From Nodularia spumigena CCY9414 (lineage in GTDB: Bacteria > Cyanobacteriota > Cyanobacteriia > Cyanobacteriales > Nostocaceae), in contig NZ_CP007203.1 in assembly GCF_000340565.2 (NCBI RefSeq), positions 5,398,272 through 5,462,271 of the forward strand: 64,000 nucleotides of DNA, in the 5' to 3' direction. Within the stretch, counting starts at the first letter, position 1; each line of letters starts with the position of its first letter. A model generated the notes under the pieces. The model was not told where the DNA came from. It ran no database searches and was given only the letters and a program-made list of their open reading frames with translations. The position numbers and the translations under genes were made by a program. Shown piece by piece: positions 9,332-16,533 of this stretch.

Positions 9332-9619
9332 ATGGTAGAACGCCCAATCAAAAAATCGGAACGTCAGTCTCAAGCAGCTACTGGTAACAGTTCCGAAAAT
9401 TCGGATTCTATGCCCCCTGTGGAATCTCAGACTAAAAGCTTGAAACCAGTTGTTAATCGTTCGTCTAACACTGGCAAAAAATCATCTTTTAAAGATGATA
9501 ATATTCAAAGAGGTAATCCTGCCCTGGCGCGTGGTCCAAAACCAGTTAAACCTCCAGTTAATGTCAAAACTGAACCTGAAAGCGAGTCTGAACCCATCTC
9601 TGATGAGCCTCAAGCGTAA
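9332..9619 (+). CDS. Small disordered conserved hypothetical protein
   Basis: 95 residues, ATG start, no hydrophobic segment. Composition is dominated by S, K, P, E and N, with a proline/lysine stretch GPKPVKPPVNVK and an acidic C-terminus, so it is likely intrinsically disordered. No domain recognised. It is transcribed divergently from the RNA-binding protein gene. Coding potential is supported by the clean start and by similarity of MVERPIKKSERQ to small cyanobacterial proteins I recall, but function is unknown. Confidence 0.6.
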   Translation: MVERPIKKSERQSQAATGNSSENSDSMPPVESQTKSLKPVVNRSSNTGKKSSFKDDNIQRGNPALARGPKPVKPPVNVKTEPESESEPISDEPQA

Positions 9620-9652
9620 GATTTTACGGAAGGCAGTAACTTAGCTAGTAGA

Positions 9653-9812
9653 GGAGTCTGATTGGGACAAAGGCGCGTGTAAGCTATTTCAGAGGTTCGA
9701 GGGTAGTGTCGCCGAACGTGAACACTGAACCCAACCGCTATTTTTCAGGGCTACTGAAAACCAACGATTCTGCTCACCCGCGCGAAATCCCCCGTGCTTC
9801 AGCCGGGGGTAA
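9653..9812 (+). mobile_element. Probable IS200/IS605-type right-end remnant (TnpB tail / omegaRNA-like)
   Basis: No transposase is left, but the stretch ends with AATCCCCCGTGCTTCAGCCG (from 9785), a hairpin of the kind that closes IS605/IS1341 right ends in cyanobacteria. The preceding about 130 bases resemble the structured 3' tail of tnpB transcripts (TGTAAGC..., GGTTCGAGGGTAGTGTCGCC). In intact elements this tail is the omegaRNA scaffold. Here it occupies most of the 347-base gap before infC. Assignment rests on remembered similarity. Confidence 0.4.
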
Positions 9813-9966
9813 GCTTACTTGCGCCTTCTTTGCTTTTTTACTTTGTCTTTATACAAGCTTCAACCAATCAGGGTTCTGGCGATTTGGCGATTGAACCTCA
9901 TTTCTGGTTGAAAGCATTTGTTTTCAATAGGCGAAGTCTTCTTAAAGATATCCCTGAAAGATTAAT

Positions 9967-10458
9967 TTAAGCAGGAATGACTTGAACAATCAGTGAGCGT
10001 TTATCTAGGGACTGAACTTTGCCTACTTCACTCAGAGCAGCGACAATGCGGTCTAGCATTTCTCCAGCTTGCTCGCGATGTTGATGTTCACGACCTCGCA
10101 AACGAATTGCAAACTTCACTGAATCGCCTTTACTCAGCCATTGTGTCGCTTGCTCAATACGTAAATTGTAGTCTGCTATACCCACGTTTGGACGGAATCG
10201 AACTTCTTTGACGGTTGGTCTAGCACTCTGGGTCTGACGTTTTTTCTTTTGATACTGAAGCTTGCCATAGTTGATAATCTTTGCAACTGGCGTGTCTTTG
10301 CTTTCAGATACTACAACCAGGTCAAGTTCTAGACTTTCTGCTAGCTCTAGAGCCTCGGCTGTGTCAACTAGACCACGGTTATTATTCTCATGGTCAATCA
10401 AGTAGACTTGATTTGACTTAATTTGGGAGTTGATTAGTTGTTTTTTGACTACGATAAT
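9967..10458 (-). CDS. infC: Divergent translation initiation factor IF-3 with AUU start
   Basis: IF-3 prevents premature 50S joining and proofreads start codons. From an ATT at 10458 the protein is 163 residues: N-domain starting IVVKKQLINSQIKSNQVYLI (matching the INERIR region of IF-3), linker (KKKRQTQSARP), and C-domain (VKEVRFRPNVG...KFAIRLRGREHQH). No ATG or GTG opens the N-domain. An in-frame TAA lies four codons upstream and GAGG sits 6 bases before ATT, so ATT is almost forced; starting at the TTG at 10401 would delete the start of the N-domain. AUU start is the known autoregulatory device of infC. The sequence differs clearly from the main cyanobacterial IF-3 I remember, so it may be a second paralogue. 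Confidence 0.85.
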   Translation of the reverse strand: MIVVKKQLINSQIKSNQVYLIDHENNNRGLVDTAEALELAESLELDLVVVSESKDTPVAKIINYGKLQYQKKKRQTQSARPTVKEVRFRPNVGIADYNLRIEQATQWLSKGDSVKFAIRLRGREHQHREQAGEMLDRIVAALSEVGKVQSLDKRSLIVQVIPA

Positions 10459-10468
10459 GGTTTCCTCT
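10456..10468 (-). promoter_or_regulatory. infC: Shine-Dalgarno and AUU start of infC
   Basis: Reading on the minus strand, AAGAGGAAACCATT places a strong GAGG 6 bases ahead of ATT. The upstream in-frame TAA at 10470-10468 excludes a longer form. AUU start codons are discriminated against by IF-3, giving feedback control in E. coli; the same logic is inferred here. Confidence 0.8.
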
Positions 10469-10704
10469 TAATTCAATACTTTGGTTTGCAAGCAATACCA
10501 AGGTAACACAATCATAACTATCCTTATTCTATCATTTGGCATGAAATATGATTTTTTTTGGGGGGTGAAACCCGAAGGGCTTACCCCGATAAATGATTGT
10601 AGGGGCTTGCAGTCGGCGAAGTATTCGGTCAGAATTGAATTCTGGTATAGATTGGAGATAGGCAAGCCACTTCAAAAACTGACCCAAGAATCAGGATGGT
10701 TCTT

Positions 10705-12855
10705 ATGAAGCGCAAAAATCAAGTTATCCTCACTTTAGTGTTGAAAAGCGCTGTTGTCTTTTCGCCCTTGCTGCTGTCTGCTGGTATGGCTAGTGGACAA
10801 CCCAGGCCATCCGTTTCCACAGAACTGAATACTGCTCCGGTAATATCTGAACAGCAGCCGGCAAAATTGGCTCAGTTGCAACCACAACAGCCGACTCCAG
10901 AGCAAGTTCCACCGGTTGGGGCGCAACCTTTGAATAACACGACTGTTTTGTTCAATGTGTGGTTGGTGATATTGAGTCTGTTTCCGGTGGCGGTGATTGC
11001 TTTATTCTGGTTGTTGCGGAAAGTGGCAATTCGTGAAATTGTTCATAGAGCTATGGCGCAGCTACAGGGTGTGGAAAATTTACAAAATCAGTTAACTATT
11101 GTTAAGCAAGATGCAGAAAATCTGATTCAAGAATCGAAAAAGATAAATCGAGAATTAGAAAACGAAGTTGCGACTCTGCAAGCAAATATCAAAAGAGAGC
11201 AAGACAATTTAGCTAATTTGACTTCTGAATTGTTGCAGTCAAGAGATAATATTTTGGCAGGTTTAGAAAGAAAAATTCAAAATATTCAAGAAAGTTTAGA
11301 GTCGGAATTTGTTACCCAACTATCTCAATTGCAATTGTCAGCAGAAGAAACAAAAGATAGAACAATAGAAAGTTTAGAAAGGTTACAATCTGATATTACT
11401 AATAAACTAGATGAGTTGCAGTTAGAAGCTGCACAGGAAAAGAATAGAACTCTGGAAGATTTAGAAAAATCTCGGAATGAATTTATTTCCTATGTTTCTA
11501 GCTTAAAGTCGGAAACTCAGGAACATAAGGATAAGACTGTTGAAAGTTTCTCAAGTTTACAGGTGGATGCTGAAAAAGAAAAGCATGAGATAATAGGCAA
11601 TGTTAGAGAATTAGAAAAGTTCTTTAAATCAGAAGTATCACAATTACAGTCTGAGATTCAGCAACAAAAAGATAGCATTTTTGAGAGTTTAGGCGGTTTG
11701 CAGTTAGATGCACAACAAGAGAAAGATAAAACTCTGGAAAGTTTAGGGGAGTTAGAGAATTTATTTAAAGCTCAAGTGGCTGAATTGCAGTCTGAGACTC
11801 AGCAACGAAAAGATGCTATAATGGAATGTTTAAAAAAATTACAGTCAGATTTTGCTGAACAATTATCGGAATTACGGGTGGACGCTCAAAACCGCAAAGA
11901 GCAAATTATTACGAATTTAGAAGCATCAGGTTCTGAGTTTACGGCTCAATTTTCAGAATTACAATTAAATGCTCAAGAACAAAAGCTGCTGATTCTGGAA
12001 AAGCTGGAAAAGTTAGAGACGGATTTTGTCTCTCAACTTTCTGAGTTGCAGTTGGACGCTCAAGAACGCAAGAATATAATTTTGCAGGAGTTGGTGAATA
12101 CTCAGCCGTCATCTGTTGCGGAAAAGTCAGAAATACAGGAAGTTCAGCCACAGTCAGAAGTGTTAGTGAATGATGCTCTCCAAGAGGGAGATGAGTTATT
12201 TGCTCAAAGAAAATATGATGAGGCGATCGCACTTTATGATAAAGTAGTGGCAGATGATCCTGATAATCATGTGGCTTGGTTAAAACATGGTTTAACTCTG
12301 GGAAGATTGCAACGCTACAAAGATGCGATCGCATCCTATGAAAAGGCTATTGAAATTAAACCGGATTATCACGAGGCTTGGTGCGATCGCGGTGTGGCTT
12401 TTGGTAAACTAGGACAACAGCAAAAAGCTTTCGATTCTTTTGATAAAGCGACTCAAGTTAAACCTGATGATCCAGTGGCTTGGTTGAATCGTGGTCTGGC
12501 TTTGATAGAATTGGAAAGATATGAGGATGCGATCGCTAGTTTTGACAAAGCCATTGATATTAATCCCAATTCTGCGAAAGTCTGGGATAAACGTGGTTAT
12601 GCTTTGGTAAGATTAGGAGAAGATGATGAGGCGATCGCTAGTTTTGACAAAGCATTAGAAATTAATCCTAACTATGCTAGTGCGTATTACGATAAAGCAG
12701 CTTGTTATGCGCTGCAAAGACAATTGAAATTAGCTTTGGCAAATCTTCAACAAGCAATTGAATTGAATCCCAGATATCAAGAAGATGCGGCTTTTGACAT
12801 TGATTTTGATGAAATTGCTGATGATAAAAGCTTTAGGGAACTGATATCTAAATAA
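10705..12855 (+). CDS. Membrane-anchored coiled-coil/TPR protein
   Basis: 716 residues from ATG 10705, which has AGGA 8 bases upstream; an ATG at 10696 would add three. Order: signal-like hydrophobic stretch (about 5-30), a P/Q-rich segment, a second membrane helix near residues 75-98 (VWLVILSLFPVAVIALFWLL), a long coiled coil (about 105-485) made of degenerate repeats of roughly 30 residues around 'SQLQLDAQERKD', and five to six TPR units from about 500 (for example AWLKHGLTLGRLQRYKDAIA). Probably anchored with the TPR domain acting as a protein-binding platform. Partners unknown. Confidence 0.8.
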   Translation: MKRKNQVILTLVLKSAVVFSPLLLSAGMASGQPRPSVSTELNTAPVISEQQPAKLAQLQPQQPTPEQVPPVGAQPLNNTTVLFNVWLVILSLFPVAVIALFWLLRKVAIREIVHRAMAQLQGVENLQNQLTIVKQDAENLIQESKKINRELENEVATLQANIKREQDNLANLTSELLQSRDNILAGLERKIQNIQESLESEFVTQLSQLQLSAEETKDRTIESLERLQSDITNKLDELQLEAAQEKNRTLEDLEKSRNEFISYVSSLKSETQEHKDKTVESFSSLQVDAEKEKHEIIGNVRELEKFFKSEVSQLQSEIQQQKDSIFESLGGLQLDAQQEKDKTLESLGELENLFKAQVAELQSETQQRKDAIMECLKKLQSDFAEQLSELRVDAQNRKEQIITNLEASGSEFTAQFSELQLNAQEQKLLILEKLEKLETDFVSQLSELQLDAQERKNIILQELVNTQPSSVAEKSEIQEVQPQSEVLVNDALQEGDELFAQRKYDEAIALYDKVVADDPDNHVAWLKHGLTLGRLQRYKDAIASYEKAIEIKPDYHEAWCDRGVAFGKLGQQQKAFDSFDKATQVKPDDPVAWLNRGLALIELERYEDAIASFDKAIDINPNSAKVWDKRGYALVRLGEDDEAIASFDKALEINPNYASAYYDKAACYALQRQLKLALANLQQAIELNPRYQEDAAFDIDFDEIADDKSFRELISK

Positions 12856-12856
12856 G

Positions 12857-13228
12857 ATGGAACCTCACCCCCGGCCCCTCTCCTTCTCCCAAAGGGAGAC
12901 GCTACGCGAAGGTAAGGAGAGGGGAGTGAATGCTGAGTTTATGGTAATCGTAAATTAGAGAATATGGAACCTCACCCCCAGCCCCTCTCCTTATTAAGGA
13001 GAGGGGAGTGAATGCTGAGTTTATGGTAATCGTAAATTAGAGAATATGGAACCTCACCCCCAGCCCCTCTCCTTCTCCCAAAGGGAGACGCTACGCGAAG
13101 GTAAGGAGAGGGGAGTGAATGCTGAGTTTATGGTAATCGTAAATTAGAGAATATGGAACCTCACCCCCAGCCCCTCTCCTTAATAAGGAGAGGGGAGCAA
13201 ATGCTGAGTTTATGGTAATCGTAAATAA
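12857..13228. repeat. Tandem array of four hairpin repeats (107+82+107+about 76 bp)
   Basis: Four copies starting ATGGAACCTCACCCCC at 12857, 12964, 13046 and 13153. Units 1 and 3 contain an extra CTCCCAAAGGGAGACGCTAC block; units 2 and 4 have only ATT or AAT there. Thus a 189-bp long-plus-short pair is duplicated. Each unit holds a CCCCTCTCCTT / AAGGAGAGGGG stem and the shared tail ATGCTGAGTTTATGGTAATC. The last unit abuts the stop of the nucleotidyltransferase gene. Not CRISPR: repeats are long, adjacent and lack variable spacers. Confidence 0.9.
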
Positions 13229-13746
13229 GGACATTTGGAAAGAAACTCAGATGCTTTATTTTTAGCGTCGGGGTTGTTGATATGTGCTGGTGTCGGTCGA
13301 ATAATTCCAGTAAACAAGTCTTCTAAGCCGTAGGGAGTGAAAAATTCCCATTCCCCTTGTGCATTTAGTCGAACTCCTACAGCTGTAGCGGTGTGTAACC
13401 AATCTTGAATACCATTTTCTGTACTGGTGTAGGATGTGCGCCCAGAACGCCAACGGGCAAAACTAGCTTGATTTTTGACATCAAACTGATAATTGGGAAA
13501 TTGTGCGGTTAATTGTGCCTTTGCTGCTAGTTCCTGGGAACGGTTTCCTGATTCATCAAAAAAGGCAATATCGAAGTCTTTGATAAATAAACGACATTTT
13601 TGACCAAATACTGCACACCACACTGTATTTCGCACTGCACCCCCGGCTAACCACCAGTTAGGTAGATTTAGTTGAGCGATGGCAGGTAATACAATACCCA
13701 CAGGTGTAGCAGCTAAAATTATCTGTAAGGGAGTGTTGCTATTCAT
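13210..13746 (-). CDS. Nucleotidyltransferase-family protein (DUF925/NTP_transf_6-like)
   Basis: 178 residues, ATG start. The N-terminal WLAGGAVRNTVW and the KDFDIAFFD block give the G-G...D.D pattern of the nucleotidyltransferase fold, followed by the WLHTATAVGVRL and FTPYGLEDLF segments typical of the DUF925 family, whose members are about 180 residues. Biochemical role unknown. Its 3' end runs into the tandem hairpin repeats, and the last residues (KCPYLRLP) are close to repeat sequence, but the family's length is preserved. Confidence 0.8.
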   Translation of the reverse strand: MNSNTPLQIILAATPVGIVLPAIAQLNLPNWWLAGGAVRNTVWCAVFGQKCRLFIKDFDIAFFDESGNRSQELAAKAQLTAQFPNYQFDVKNQASFARWRSGRTSYTSTENGIQDWLHTATAVGVRLNAQGEWEFFTPYGLEDLFTGIIRPTPAHINNPDAKNKASEFLSKCPYLRLP

Positions 13747-13953
13747 TGACTTGGTGCGCGGTATTCATATTACCGAATTGGAAGCCCGTCGGGAACAGAT
13801 TCAAGCTTTAGAAGAAAGTCTCAAACGTGACAGAAACGGTCATCAGAGAGAATTAGGTTAAGTCATAATCTCAAGTCCGTTTAATTTCCGAGGCTAATAC
13901 TGCTCTGGGAATTAGGTAAATGATGTACAATAAGAATTAAAATACCACAACTT

Positions 13954-13994
13954 AGATACCCGACTTATTGAAGAAGTCGGGGATATGATTTTTT
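13954..13994 (+). repeat. Hairpin, possible terminator
   Basis: GATACCCGACTTATTG pairs imperfectly with AAGAAGTCGGGGATAT, followed by GATTTTTTA. The same hairpin in perfect form occurs at 57476-57506. It is a dispersed repeat and could act as a terminator, though no plus-strand gene ends close by. Confidence 0.45.
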
Positions 13995-14098
13995 ATTCAT
14001 TTCTCGATGATCATCAAAATTCAAAGATATTTTTATTTTTACGAAGTAATTAAAAACTTATAAATTTTAATATTTTAGCCGTATCTCTATTTATAGCT

Positions 14099-14246
14099 AT
14101 AGGACTACTATTTGATTATTGAACAAACACGTAGGGTGTGTTAGCGCAGCGTAACGCACCATTATTAAGGTTTTGGTGCGTTCCGGATTTCATCCTAACG
14201 CACCCTACTATACTTAATTTTTTCATAAATCAAACCGGATTCCTAT
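14099..14246 (-). repeat. 148-bp MITE-like element, copy 1
   Basis: Begins ATAGGACTACTATTTGATTA and ends with the complement of ATAGGAATCCGGTTTGATTT, so the ends are imperfect inverted repeats of about 22 bp. The interior holds the GGTGCGTTACG / CGTAACGCACC type palindrome common in Nostocales. A second copy of the same length lies at 52871-53018 in the opposite orientation with few differences. No coding capacity. Confidence 0.85.
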
Positions 14247-14375
14247 ATGTAGAACAATGCTATGCTAAGTACACACTTAAAACAGATTGAAAGATATAGA
14301 ATTGTTGGTGGTGCGTTGCGCTGCCCGACAACACACCCTACTTGGTTTATCTTTACCTATTTAAAAATATTTGAA

Positions 14376-14734
14376 CCTCCCCACGTCTAAAGCCAGGGGA
14401 TTCTTGCCTACCTGAAAAAGGCGACAACGGGACATTCAAGTATCCCTCTACTCACTCAAAGAGCTTTTGCTCTCATTCGCGCATACTTTCTGAGTCCTTC
14501 ATATTTTAAAGATGAACGCTCCATATCCTGCCATTATTCGCCCTTTAACTATTCCGAATCGAGTCGGATATGTCCGTTGCCGGGATTGCTCCGTACTAGG
14601 ATACTTCAATGCGCTGAAGGTTATTCCTACTTGTTTTCTCGCTAATCTATTTTAACACTGTGGCTAAAGCCACGCAATCGTTTGACGGAACTTAAAAGTT
14701 CTTACCGCCTTCTCCCCATGCCTAAAGTCAGGGG
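14376..14734 (-). mobile_element. IS200/IS605-type tail remnants (omegaRNA-like)
   Basis: On the minus strand the stretch ends AATCCCCTGGCTTTAGACGT... (about 14395-14376), a hairpin typical of IS605-family right ends. Two further hairpins of similar type lie inside it: GTGGCTAAAGCCAC at 14661-14674 and CCCCATGCCTAAAGTCAGGG from 14714. No open tnpA or tnpB survives between them. The outermost hairpin contains the ATG used by the next plus-strand gene. Identification is by the hairpin style and is tentative. Confidence 0.45.
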
Positions 14735-16025
14735 CTTGCGTCTCGTTTTTCGGTCAAATCAGACTCCGCCAAAGGTCTTTATAAGCTATAGTTGGGACTC
14801 GACTGAACATAAACAAAGGGTATTAGCATTATCGGATAAGCTATGTGAATGGGGAATTGACAGCAATCTTGACCAATATGAATTAGCGCCTTTCCAAGGC
14901 TGGCCGCGGTGGATGGAAAGACAAATTGAGCAAGCTGATTTTGTTTTAGTAATATGTACAAAAATCTATAAACTTCGTTACGAGGGTAAAGAAGAACCAG
15001 GACGAGGAAATGGTGTGCGATGGGAAGGAAATCTGATATGTCAAAACTTTTACAATAAAGGTACATTAAATCGGAAGTTTATCCCTATATTACTCGAATC
15101 AGGTAAATTTGAGGATATCCCTACTCCTTTGCAAGGAACTACTCATTATTTTGCTCACAATGATGAAGGCTATGAAAACCTTTATCGCCACTTAACTAAT
15201 CAACCTGCAAATGAAAAACCAGACCTTGGTAAGCTGAGACGTTTGCCACGTGTTCAGCATCATGTTACTTATCCAACTCCCTCAAAACCTACACAACAAG
15301 AAGATCAAGGCTTCACAGAAGATTTAGGTGGTGGTGTAAGCCTAGAAATGGTTAAGATTCCTGGTGATACTTTTACGATGGGTGCTTCCAAAAAAGAGGA
15401 ACGAAGTAGCGATGATGAACGTCCCGAACACCAAGTAACAGTTCCATCCTTTTATATGGGAAGATTCCTCGTTACTCAACCACAATGGGCAAGAGTAGCT
15501 GCATCTTTTCCACAAATTAATAGAAAACTAGAGACTCGACCATCTCATTTTAAAGGAGATGACAATCTTCCTGTAGAGAGTATTTCGTGGTATGATGCAG
15601 TTGAGTTTTGCAAAAGACTGTCTCAAAAAACAGGTCGTGATTATCGACTACCCAGTGAGGCAGAATGGGAATATGCTTGTCGTGCCGGCACCTATACACC
15701 TTTTCATTTTGGTGATATAATTACAAGTGAAGTGGCTAACTATGATGGTAACTCCACTTATGGTAATAGCCTGAAAGGACAGTATCGGCAAAAAACAACG
15801 CCTGTAGGCAGCTTTCCTCCTAATGCCTTTGGCTTGTATGATATGCACGGAAACCTGTGGGAATGGTGTTTAGATACCTGGCACAGTAACTATAAAGTTG
15901 CGCCAAGGGATGGTAGCGCTTGGATTGATAATGATAATCAAAAGTTTCGGCTGCTGCGCGGTGGTTCCTGGGGCAGCAATCCGAGGCTTTGCCGTTCTGC
16001 GTCTCGCGTACGACCCGGTCAATAG
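14718..16025 (+). CDS. SEFIR domain - FGE-sulfatase domain protein, C-terminus frameshifted
   Basis: 435 residues from ATG 14718; a TTG at 14682 would add 12. An N-terminal SEFIR domain (about residues 15-150: KVFISYSWDS, NLDQYELAPF, ADFVLVICT) is followed by a formylglycine-generating-enzyme-like domain (about 205-435: MVKIPGDTFTMG, YRLPSEAEWEYACRAG, GLYDMHGNLWEWC, LRGGSWGSNP). The protein stops at RVRPGQ, but the +1 frame continues NRLVLIGFRVVVSAARTL to a TAG at 16075-16077, restoring the family's GFRVV strand; a 1-base insertion around 16017-16020 explains it. The start lies in an IS-tail hairpin, so the original N-terminus is probably lost. Related SEFIR/TIR fusions are candidate immune or signalling proteins. 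Confidence 0.75.
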   Translation: MPKVRGLRLVFRSNQTPPKVFISYSWDSTEHKQRVLALSDKLCEWGIDSNLDQYELAPFQGWPRWMERQIEQADFVLVICTKIYKLRYEGKEEPGRGNGVRWEGNLICQNFYNKGTLNRKFIPILLESGKFEDIPTPLQGTTHYFAHNDEGYENLYRHLTNQPANEKPDLGKLRRLPRVQHHVTYPTPSKPTQQEDQGFTEDLGGGVSLEMVKIPGDTFTMGASKKEERSSDDERPEHQVTVPSFYMGRFLVTQPQWARVAASFPQINRKLETRPSHFKGDDNLPVESISWYDAVEFCKRLSQKTGRDYRLPSEAEWEYACRAGTYTPFHFGDIITSEVANYDGNSTYGNSLKGQYRQKTTPVGSFPPNAFGLYDMHGNLWEWCLDTWHSNYKVAPRDGSAWIDNDNQKFRLLRGGSWGSNPRLCRSASRVRPGQ

Positions 16026-16077
16026 GCTCGTCCTCATCGGTTTTCGGGTTGTAGTTTCCGCCGCGAGGACTCTTTAG

Positions 16078-16305
16078 CCCTTTGCACTCTAGCCCTCTGC
16101 TCTTGTTCCTCTTTGCCCTTTCCTAGCGTAGTGAAACGGAGCGATCAAATTATTTTTTCAGCAGAATATACTCTTAATATCTAAGATAGCAGATAAAATC
16201 TATTTTGTAAACCTAACAGCAAAATTCCTCAAATATTCAATAAATAAAACTGAGTTGGGTAGCTTGGTAGGTGTCAAAGCCGAACAGTTGCCCAACTCTT
16301 TTACC
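16078..16305. other. Intergenic region between the FGE gene and a MITE-like element
   Basis: AT-rich, with no open frame of note and no clear hairpin terminator. It begins with a C/T-rich patch (CCCTTTGCACTCTAGCCCTC) found as dispersed low-complexity DNA in these genomes. Confidence 0.4.
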
Positions 16306-16435
16306 TTACAGCGATTTTCAGCTAAATGAACCACATTTTTATGTCGGGCTACGCCCCGCTACGCTAACACGCAGAGGCGCAAAGGCGCACCAGAGGAATT
16401 AAGAGTGTGGTCTAAATACATGAAAACTGCTGTAA
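16306..16435. repeat. 130-bp MITE-like element with long terminal inverted repeats
   Basis: Starts TTACAGCGATTTTCAGCTAA and ends with the complement of TTACAGCAGTTTTCATGTAT; pairing continues into ATGAACCACAT versus AGTGTGGTCTA. The interior is a TACGCCCCGCTACGC / CAGAGGCGCAAAGGCGC repeat. No coding capacity; only one copy was seen in this window. Confidence 0.7.
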
Positions 16436-16533
16436 CTTATATTCCAGCATTTTTTGGTGAATTACCCCAAGAAATAATTTAGCTGAAAATCTCCCCTCTC
16501 CTGGCGAAGACAGACGGCTAAACTAATAATAGT

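Noticed and set aside
9706..9894. 62-codon plus-strand frame in the infC downstream gap
   Set aside because: Runs through the IS-end hairpin and has no family resemblance or ribosome-binding site.
12857..13228. Repeat array considered as CRISPR
   Set aside because: Repeats are about 80-107 bp, directly adjacent, with no unique spacers and no cas genes.
13752..13861. Short plus-strand frame with ITELEARREQIQALEESLKR
   Set aside because: Only about 35 plausible residues, overlaps the start of the nucleotidyltransferase gene, no start codon of its own; at best a gene relic.
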